64,000 nt of DNA. Origin: Mariprofundus sp. KV. GTDB taxonomy: Bacteria; Pseudomonadota; Zetaproteobacteria; Mariprofundales; Mariprofundaceae. The position numbers were made by a program, and so were the translations under genes. Shown in pieces: positions 59,401 to 64,000 of this stretch. The DNA is taken from positions 1 to 64,000 of the forward strand of contig NZ_VWNB01000006.1 of assembly GCF_013387475.1 (NCBI RefSeq), in the 5' to 3' direction. The notes under the pieces were generated by a model. The model worked only from the letters and a program-made list of their open reading frames with translations, was not told the origin of the DNA and searched no databases. The first letter of the stretch is position 1. Every line of letters starts with the position of its first letter.

Positions 59401-59455
59401 CAAACCCTATGAGGTTTTTGATCTGGCCCGACTGGTCAATGAGAAATTAAGGTAG
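56450..59455 (+). CDS. Hybrid histidine kinase: dCache-PAS2-HisKA-HATPase-REC
   Basis: 1001 residues. TM1 (about 23-45), a periplasmic double-Cache sensor (50-335, YFTEALKLKAGEIYISPLDL and FTTPVMDSRGNRLGFLV), TM2 (345-365), two PAS domains (about 385-500, 505-620), DHp His in [12 protein letters not shown], HATPase (NLVNNARDAL, ADNGAGIEAE, EPFFTTKAVGQGTGLGL) and receiver (LLVDDDTL, IIMDVVMPQLGG, LTKPYE). dCache domains bind small ligands such as amino or organic acids; the ligand is unknown. It shares the PAS-DHp module with the kinase at 43783 and the broken one at 90, so the three are paralogues. No ribosome site is clear. Confidence 0.93.
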   Translation: MQDHTQRTLNNHSNSQFKTGILRYFLAAFLPLALLIVSAAYAIYVVDSNGQIKLKVQQNQSMIKLQTAAITQDFTLIASDILFLAAESELQEAFEEGDTEHLQQASIELKNFVKAKKIYDQIRFIDNNGMERIRINFDGTDASIVPVDKLQSKADRYYFTEALKLKAGEIYISPLDLNIENGEVEQPYKPMIRFTTPVMDSRGNRLGFLVSNYYGQVMLDHFIGIHTEDPELSHLVNSDGYWLHSNPHGLEWGFMFADKKQVSFKHAHAEAWQQINTRENGHIELDKGIYCFTTINPLHRVLPDYQITSLHQVGEWKVISFDSRADLNAMLANTKNIISIWTIISLLLASIISGLLARAISSRKIAEATAHQADLRMKEAVRTALDGIITIDHDDLIVSLNRSAETIFGISSSEVIGKCLSETIMPERFREMHRKGMARYLEDRESLLLGRRMEAIARHSDGHEFPIELSITVIEGEAQPLFTAFIRDLTEQKKADDKIRKLSRAIEQAGESIIITDHQGSIEYVNPAFCDITGYQSDEIIGQNPRILNSGEQNRRFYQEMWRTIKAGENWQGRIVDRRKDGSVFPAILNISPIFDENNNITHFIGLQQNLQEYEELEERFQQAQKMEAIGTLVGGIAHDFNNTLAGIIGNLYLIKRKVSDQPTVVSRVETIETLASRASEMIQQLMAFSRRSVINMQQINLPPFIKETAKLHEVSIPENIKLELTIKEEAMYIHADANQLQQMLFNLVNNARDALDDIDSPVISLSLKRYIADNKFQERHPETEIMEFALISVADNGAGIEAENLEHIFEPFFTTKAVGQGTGLGLSMVYGAVQAHGGCIEVDSRKGKGTCFNIYLPLLSSNIEETATSSLYVTEIMDGEGETILLVDDDTLLVNTVREILEDMKYNIITASNGREAIDAFIAHRHEIKLIIMDVVMPQLGGVEALLEIRKVEPAIPCIFTTGYDRSKVLEQHGMANVESVLTKPYEVFDLARLVNEKLR

Positions 59456-59466
59456 CGACTGGAAGA

Positions 59467-60264
59467 TTACAGTGATGCCGTCAGCATTTTCAGCTCACTT
59501 TCACTAAAACCTGCCTGCGCTCTGGCATCAAGATTAAACGGACCGAACAATCCCTTGGGATAGTGCTTCTCCAGTAGTTCAAGAAAGAAAGGCACAGGCT
59601 CAAGACCCCGCTGCTGACAGAGATAGCTGTACCAGCGGTTACCAATAGCCACGTGGCCAATCTCATCACGCAGAATAATATCCAGAAGACTCACCGCATT
59701 ATCATCACCGGCCTGCGTGAGTTTTTCCTGAATGCCCGGTGTCACATCAAGGCCTCTGGCCTCCAGCACACGCGGCACCAGCGCCATACGCACCAGCACA
59801 TCATATTCGGTCTTCTCGCACATCTCCCACAAACCACCATGGGCAACATAATCACCGTACTCTGCCCCCAGGTGACGCATATGACCGCGAATCAACTCGA
59901 AGTGGTAGGCCTCTTCATGGGCCACGCGCAGCCAATCGCTGTAATACTCTTTTGGCATGTCTGAAAAGCGCTGCACAGCATCAAGTGCCAGATTGATGGC
60001 GTTAAATTCAATATGGGCAACGGCATGCATCAGGGTTGCCCGCCCCTCGGCTGTACCAAAACCACGTCGTTTTACCCGACTGGCTTTGACCAGTTCGGGA
60101 AACTCGGGTCTGCCCGGTTTTCTGATCGGCTCAGGAGTCCACGCAGGGTCCAACGCGAGCCCCCCCTGCAGCCACAGTCGATTCAGCTCGCGCACCGCGG
60201 CAAGCTTCTTATCCACATCATTGATCAACAGGGCGTGGCAAGCACCGTCTCTAAGTTCATTCAT
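59467..60264 (-). CDS. DUF455 ferritin-like protein
   Basis: 265 residues. The family is a four-helix ferritin-like fold with a presumed di-iron site: HAVAHIEFNAINLALD (His, Glu), WLRVAHEEAYHFELI and LRDEIGHVAIGNRWY. Members are predicted oxidoreductases; the reaction is not known to me. The protein is soluble, with no signal peptide. It is divergent from the hflD-like gene, 30 bp away. Confidence 0.88.
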   Translation of the reverse strand: MNELRDGACHALLINDVDKKLAAVRELNRLWLQGGLALDPAWTPEPIRKPGRPEFPELVKASRVKRRGFGTAEGRATLMHAVAHIEFNAINLALDAVQRFSDMPKEYYSDWLRVAHEEAYHFELIRGHMRHLGAEYGDYVAHGGLWEMCEKTEYDVLVRMALVPRVLEARGLDVTPGIQEKLTQAGDDNAVSLLDIILRDEIGHVAIGNRWYSYLCQQRGLEPVPFFLELLEKHYPKGLFGPFNLDARAQAGFSESELKMLTASL

Positions 60265-60294
60265 CGCTTGAGCATCTCCCTCTCTAACACCAGC

Positions 60295-60975
60295 ATGTCG
60301 GCCATGACCGCATCTTCACCATCCAATAGCACTCAGGTTACGCCACTACAGCGGCGGGCGATTGCCCTTGCCGCGCTCACGCAGGCAGTCTATCTGGTCG
60401 ACTCGATTGCCCGCAAAGGCCTGGCTGATGCCGAGGATAGCAGAGCATTGATTGAAAGTATTTTCAACGATCCGGCAGGCAGTGACTCACCAGCCGAAGT
60501 CTACGGAGGAATAAAGCAGCTCTCTACCGGCATCCGCATCAGCCGTGAAATCCTGCAGGGCAAGTCCATGCCGCAAACCAAAGCCCTGATGAGCTACAGT
60601 GCCGGTCTTCTCACTATTGAGCAGCGCCTGAACAAAGATCATGAGATGCGTAGCAAGTTGGGCGAAGGCATGGCCCGCATCGATAAACAAAAACACTATT
60701 TCGGTAGTGCCGTGCATCCCAGTGTCTGCGCCGCCATTGCTGATCTCTACGGAGAGACCATCAGCACCATGAAACCACGCATTATTGTGCGTGGCAAAAG
60801 TGAACATCTCAGTCAAAGTGAGAATACACGGCGCGTCAGAACACTGTTGATGGCAGGCCTGCGTGCTGCCCATCTTTGGCGTTCTAACGGCGGTGGCCAT
60901 CTGACGCTGCTGTTGAGAAGAAAAGCGATTCTGCGTGAACTGGAACTTCTGCAAAAGAGTATCAGCCTCGATTAG
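60295..60975 (+). CDS. hflD: HflD-like protein (YcfC family)
   Basis: 226 residues from the ATG at 60295 (or 223 from 60304), near the 213 of E. coli HflD. Helical protein: TPLQRRAIALAALTQAVYLVD, AEVYGGIKQLSTGIR, RYLMSYSAGLL-like TKALMSYSAGLLTIEQRL, and RVRTLLMAGLRAAHLWRSNGGG. In E. coli the gene lies between mnmA and purB, and the protein lowers phage lambda CII activity; its normal role is unclear. Here it is 58 kb from purB. No ribosome site is evident. Confidence 0.85.
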   Translation: MSAMTASSPSNSTQVTPLQRRAIALAALTQAVYLVDSIARKGLADAEDSRALIESIFNDPAGSDSPAEVYGGIKQLSTGIRISREILQGKSMPQTKALMSYSAGLLTIEQRLNKDHEMRSKLGEGMARIDKQKHYFGSAVHPSVCAAIADLYGETISTMKPRIIVRGKSEHLSQSENTRRVRTLLMAGLRAAHLWRSNGGGHLTLLLRRKAILRELELLQKSISLD

Positions 60976-61158
60976 GAGCTGTTCACACTAACGCAACGGC
61001 CCTGACCATCGATGTGTGAAATAGTTCACACGCCGCTTTTGCTATTTGCATCTAAAGTTCGCACTATACAGCACAATGTAGCCTGGGCTTTTGATATGCA
61101 CACCTATCAATGCTTATCGCTGCAGAGTTTTGCATAACTATAGAACGGAGGCGTACGA

Positions 61159-61413
61159 ATGAGGATCACTTTACTTTTATTTACGTTATTTGCTTTTAGC
61201 CTGCCAGCCAATGCTGGCATGTTTTCAACCATTGATGACAGGGCAAATCAAATCTCAGCACAACTGGAAGGGAACAACAGCTACCACGCACATCTGGCGC
61301 GTGAGCTGGCCAATGTGGCTGTCGAAGAGAAAGGACAGCACGATGTGACTGCCGCACTCGAATTTATCAGAATGGCTGAAGATCACGCAGCACAGGCCGG
61401 AGGTTCAAAATGA
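61159..61413 (+). CDS. Small secreted protein, copy 1 of tandem pair
   Basis: 84 residues with a signal peptide (1-19, LPANA). The mature 65 residues are helical (STIDDRANQISAQLEGNN, ARELANVAVEEKGQHDVTAALEFIRMAEDHA). Family not recognised. GGAGG lies 7-8 nt before the ATG. It overlaps the following OmpA gene by four bases (ATGA), and the pair is duplicated at 62224, 1065 bp away. Probably made together with, and a partner of, the OmpA lipoprotein. Confidence 0.8.
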   Translation: MRITLLLFTLFAFSLPANAGMFSTIDDRANQISAQLEGNNSYHAHLARELANVAVEEKGQHDVTAALEFIRMAEDHAAQAGGSK

Positions 61414-62066
61414 TTAAACGTATGATAGTAGCAACTGCTGCCCTCTCACTTGCCGCATGTGCAGGTGGACACAGCAATATCGATATTGATGAACTGTCAG
61501 AAGCCAGAGCAGCAGTAGCGGCCTCAAAAGCTGCAGGTGCTGAACGCTGTGCACCGAAGCTGCAGGCACAAGCCGTTGCATCCCTCTACTGGGCAGCGCA
61601 TGAAATTCAGGAAGGCGGCCATGCCACTGAGGAGACCGAACTGACTGAACGGGCTATCTCAAAAGCCAATGCAGCCCGCACTCAGGCCAAGGTCAACTGT
61701 GCCCCCAAAGCAGCGCCAAAAGTGGTTGAGATCATCAAACTCTCCGGCGTTAACTTTGCCAACAACAGCGCTGATCTGACACCTGAATCGATCGCTATCC
61801 TTGATGGTGCGGTGGCAACACTCAAACGTCGTGCCGATATCAAAGTAGAGGTAGCTGCACATACCAGTAGTCGTGGTGCCGCTGCATACAACCTCTCACT
61901 CTCCAGGAGCCGTGCTGCAAGCGTGATGGATTATCTGGTTTCTCACGGTATCGCTGCTGATCGCCTGACCTCTAAAGGTTATGGTGAAACTCAGCTGATC
62001 GCAGATGAGAGTACACGTGCCGGTGAAGCACAGAACAGGCGTGTTGAGCTTCGTGTAATGAACTAA
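61410..62066 (+). CDS. OmpA-domain lipoprotein, copy 1
   Basis: 218 residues. Lipobox SLAAC (Cys17), a DUF4398-like helical region (DELSEARAAVAASKAAGAE, about 28-100), then an OmpA peptidoglycan-binding domain (110-218: NFANNSADLTPESIAILDG, LSRSRAASVMDYL, RLTSKGYGETQLI, NRRVELRVMN). The DAP-contacting Asp, normally in HTDS, is Ser here (AHTSSRG), whereas copy 2 keeps it, so binding may be altered. Followed by a terminator. Cotranscribed with the 84-residue protein. Confidence 0.92.
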   Translation: MIKRMIVATAALSLAACAGGHSNIDIDELSEARAAVAASKAAGAERCAPKLQAQAVASLYWAAHEIQEGGHATEETELTERAISKANAARTQAKVNCAPKAAPKVVEIIKLSGVNFANNSADLTPESIAILDGAVATLKRRADIKVEVAAHTSSRGAAAYNLSLSRSRAASVMDYLVSHGIAADRLTSKGYGETQLIADESTRAGEAQNRRVELRVMN

Positions 62067-62094
62067 ACGGCCTCATTAATAAGAGGTGATTTCG

Positions 62095-62128
62095 ATACGG
62101 GCCGCACTTGTGTGGCCCGTATTTTTTT
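62095..62128 (+). terminator. Terminator of OmpA pair 1
   Basis: Stem ATACGGGCC/GGCCCGTAT (62095-62122) followed by a T-run. The same sequence, lightly changed, ends copy 2 at 63158-63190. Confidence 0.9.
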
Positions 62129-62223
62129 GCCATAAAGAAAGTTTTATATTCCCATACTATGCGCCACCTTTCGACTACTGATCTTTCTGCTATACTTGGA
62201 TAACGTACACAGGAGGCGTATCT

Positions 62224-62478
62224 ATGAGGATTACTTTACTTTTATTCACACTGTTTGCTTTCAGCATGCCGGCCAGCGCTGGCATGTTTTCAACGATTGA
62301 TGAGAGGGCAAATCAGATTTCAACACAACTTGAAGGCAACAACAGCTACCATGCACACCTGGCTCGTGAACTGGCCAATATTGCTGTTGAAGAGAAGGGC
62401 CAGCACGATGTTACTGCCGCACTCGAATTCATCAGAATGGCCGAAAGCCATGCCGATCAGGCTGGAGGTGCCGAATGA
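62224..62478 (+). CDS. Small secreted protein, copy 2
   Basis: 84 residues, about 90 percent identical to copy 1 at 61159, with the same signal peptide (SMPASA) and mature helices (changes include D27E and D74S). AGGAGG lies 8 nt before the ATG. Four-base overlap with the next gene. Its function is as unclear as that of copy 1. Confidence 0.8.
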   Translation: MRITLLLFTLFAFSMPASAGMFSTIDERANQISTQLEGNNSYHAHLARELANIAVEEKGQHDVTAALEFIRMAESHADQAGGAE

Positions 62479-63131
62479 TCAAACGTATCATAACATTGAC
62501 AGCATCTCTCTCACTCGCGGCTTGTGCCGGTTACACTGACATCAATATTGGGGTCGATGAACTGGCAGAAGCCAGAGCAGCCATTGCCGATGCCAAGACA
62601 GCCGGTGCTGAGCGCTGTGCTCCGAAACTGCAGGCCCAGGCCGTTGCATCCCTCTACTGGGCAGGCCATGAACTCGAAGAGAGTGGCAACTATGATGCAG
62701 GCGATCATGCTGAAGAAGAGGCCATGCTGGTTGCACGGGCCGTTGCAAAAGCCAAAGAAGCCAAAGCAGCGTCCAAAGGCGCTTGCATGCCTGAGATCAT
62801 CAAACTTTCCGGCATTCAGTTTCCGCATGACAGTGCGAGACTGACTCCTGCTGCAACTGCTATTCTCGATAACGCGGTCAAAACACTGCAGAAACGCTCC
62901 ACAATCAAAGTGGAGGTGGCAGCCCATACCGATAGTTCCGGTAGTAATGAGTACAATCTGGCTCTCTCTGAGCGCCGTGCTGCCAGTGTGATGAACTATC
63001 TGGGAACGCATGGTATCAGTAGCAGCAGACTGACCTCGAAAGGTTATGGTGAATCACAGCCTATCGTTAGCAATGCCACCAAAGAGGGGCGCACAGCAAA
63101 CCGTCGTGTTGAACTGCGTGTCATGAACTAA
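62475..63131 (+). CDS. OmpA-domain lipoprotein, copy 2
   Basis: 218 residues. Lipobox SLAAC (Cys17), a DUF4398-like region with a His/Glu-rich insert (YDAGDHAEEEAMLV), and an OmpA domain with the canonical AHTDSSGSNEYNLALSERRAASV, so DAP-binding Asp and Arg are both present. It differs from copy 1 in the middle linker and in the peptidoglycan-site residues, while the two ends are highly alike. Probably anchors the outer membrane to peptidoglycan. Confidence 0.93.
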   Translation: MIKRIITLTASLSLAACAGYTDINIGVDELAEARAAIADAKTAGAERCAPKLQAQAVASLYWAGHELEESGNYDAGDHAEEEAMLVARAVAKAKEAKAASKGACMPEIIKLSGIQFPHDSARLTPAATAILDNAVKTLQKRSTIKVEVAAHTDSSGSNEYNLALSERRAASVMNYLGTHGISSSRLTSKGYGESQPIVSNATKEGRTANRRVELRVMN

Positions 63132-63157
63132 AGCAGTTCTAGCTCTGCATCACCCCG

Positions 63158-63190
63158 ATACGGGTCGCCTCTGGCGGCCCGTATTTTTTT
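63158..63190 (+). terminator. Terminator of OmpA pair 2
   Basis: Stem ATACGGG-t-CGCC / GGCG-g-CCCGTAT, with a short loop, then seven T that run straight into copy C of the GGTTCATCGCG repeat. Confidence 0.88.
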
Positions 63191-63710
63191 GGTTCTTCGC
63201 GGAAGTCCGGGAAAACAGTCTTAGTAAATCAAAACTGGAGGCGTATCCTCTCCTGCTATAATGGTAGATTTATCTGTTCATTTCTTTTCCAGAAAAGAAA
63301 CGAACCAAAGAAAGCTGCCCGGCAATCTGCTTCTCCCTGCGTATTTATCGTTCAATGGGGCGAAACTATTTTCGCCTCTTTCCATTGAACAATAAATACT
63401 CCGGCGCATCTTGGAGCGGGATTAAAAGGCAACTCAATCTTGCGGCTGGAACAGTGTCGTTTGATCCCCCGTTAGCAGGCTGCCGAGACAAATATTCAAA
63501 ATCGGAGAAGAGCGGCGGAGCCGTGGCCGATTTTTAATATGCAGGATCGGGAACCCGAAGGGCTGGCTGGTTCCGGGGGGGCTTTCTTTCGTTCTTTCTT
63601 TGCCATCAAAGAAAGGACAAGTGAATATATATATTCACTTACATTGCCTTTGGTTTGATTGAAGCAACTCAGTTCCTATGAGGATCATTCCCGTAATTGC
63701 GCGATGAACC
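63187..63710. repeat. Structured repeat element, locus 2
   Basis: The 670 bp between the OmpA pair and sulP hold no credible gene. End repeats C (63187-63214) and inverted D (63688-63710) bracket a heavily structured region: TTTCTTTT/AAAAGAAA (63281-63300); a 59-nt hairpin at 63341-63399 with 17 of 18 outer pairs; GATCCCCCGTTAGCAGGCTG (63463-63482); a 13-of-14-bp hairpin at 63492-63540; TGCAGGATCGGGAACCCGA (63540-63558); CTTTCTTTG/CAAAGAAAG (63594-63615); and a 22-bp perfect palindrome (63619-63640). Only the two blocks and the ends are shared with locus 1. Confidence 0.7.
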
Positions 63711-63801
63711 ATTTTTTTATCCGCATCGTTTTTGCTGAACGGAAGCCGCCTTGCACTCCTCTGCCCCTCCTTTAGAGTGCCGCCCCCAACAGGAGTACCC
63801 C

Positions 63802-64000
63802 ATGTTTCAGCTCTATTATGATCACGCCGCCAAAGCCAAAGACGATGTTCTCTCCGGTCTCACCGTTGCTCTGGCACTGGTGCCGGAAGCTGTAGCGTTC
63901 GCATTTGTTGCCGGTGTAAACCCGCTGGTTGGTCTCTATGGTGCTTTCCTGATGGGGCTGGTGACATCACTCGTTGGTGGGCGTCCCGGCATGATCTCCG
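63802..64000 (+). CDS. SulP-family anion permease, N-terminal part
   Basis: 66 codons are visible; the gene runs off the window. [34 protein letters not shown] and [29 protein letters not shown] are the start and first helices of SulP (SLC26-type) transporters, which carry sulfate, bicarbonate or other anions across the inner membrane. AGGAG (63791-63795) precedes the ATG by 6 nt. Whether a STAS domain or a fused carbonic anhydrase follows cannot be seen. Confidence 0.9.
   Translation, partial: MFQLYYDHAAKAKDDVLSGLTVALALVPEAVAFAFVAGVNPLVGLYGAFLMGLVTSLVGGRPGMIS

Noticed and set aside
63355-63537. 60-residue ORF over structured repeat locus 2
   Set aside because: It begins inside a 59-nt hairpin and its codons are explained by inverted repeats.

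Overview
The window is a dense stretch of Gram-negative chromosome: about 50 genes, many in short operons, with two lipoprotein genes, a LolB-like protein, OmpA-domain lipoproteins and a PilP-like protein. Most housekeeping proteins look proteobacterial, but the gene order matches no enteric or pseudomonad order I know. A zetaproteobacterium (Mariprofundus-like) is my best guess from the overall gene repertoire; this is inference. Nothing here identifies the organism directly.

Layout. 1-1.6 kb: a PAS/histidine-kinase gene broken at both ends, next to what may be the edge of an insertion element. 1.6-7.7 kb: purB, ispH, then a compact run bcp-coaBC-dut, a PilP-like gene and nth. 7.7-17.4 kb: an HD-GYP sensor, a YdjM-type membrane protein, ribF, a frameshifted GxxExxY gene bounded by 35-nt inverted repeats, ileS, a b-type cytochrome and an FKBP lipoprotein. 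17.46-22.92 kb: a 5.46-kb integrated element in the 3' end of guaA. It carries a small probable OB-fold protein, a ribbon-helix-helix protein, a one-TM protein, an FtsK-like ATPase, a secreted protein of unknown function, an HUH replication initiator and a tyrosine integrase. 22.9-28.2 kb: guaA, guaB, a voltage-gated-type ion channel, and rplM-rpsI behind a consensus promoter. 28.2-33.5 kb: a structured repeat, then a JAMM-TPR-lolB-ispE-tRNA-Gln run leading into prs, with five back-to-back hairpins in front of prs. 33.5-43.7 kb: an M20 amidase, a DUF374 acyltransferase, an Ala-rich lipoprotein, rplY-pth-ychF, the two pyrophosphatases ppa and hppA, a DUF4389 protein, plsC and gmhB. 43.8-60.3 kb: two large hybrid kinases paralogous to the broken one, trxB, mgtE, a receiver-DHp protein, mfd, serB, a DUF1015 protein and a DUF455 ferritin-like protein. 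60.3-64 kb: an hflD-like gene, a tandemly duplicated pair (small secreted protein plus OmpA lipoprotein), a 670-bp structured non-coding region and the start of a SulP permease.

Functional links. Purine synthesis is represented by purB, guaB, guaA and prs; isoprenoid synthesis by ispH and ispE; CoA synthesis by coaBC; pyrophosphate disposal by the adjacent soluble and membrane pyrophosphatases. lolB-ispE-prs keeps the order known from E. coli. Signal transduction is heavy: three paralogous PAS kinases, a receiver-only protein and an HD-GYP protein.

Most interesting: (i) the small guaA element, which has plasmid/AICE-like functions but no recognisable phage coat genes; (ii) a repeat family with GGTTCATCGCG ends enclosing two conserved blocks and a hairpin whose sequence differs but whose pairing is kept (two full copies, plus one end at the kinase break); (iii) the five-hairpin prs leader; (iv) the GxxExxY cassette with similar gene-free inverted repeats elsewhere in the window; (v) an ispE stop codon lying inside tRNA-Gln.
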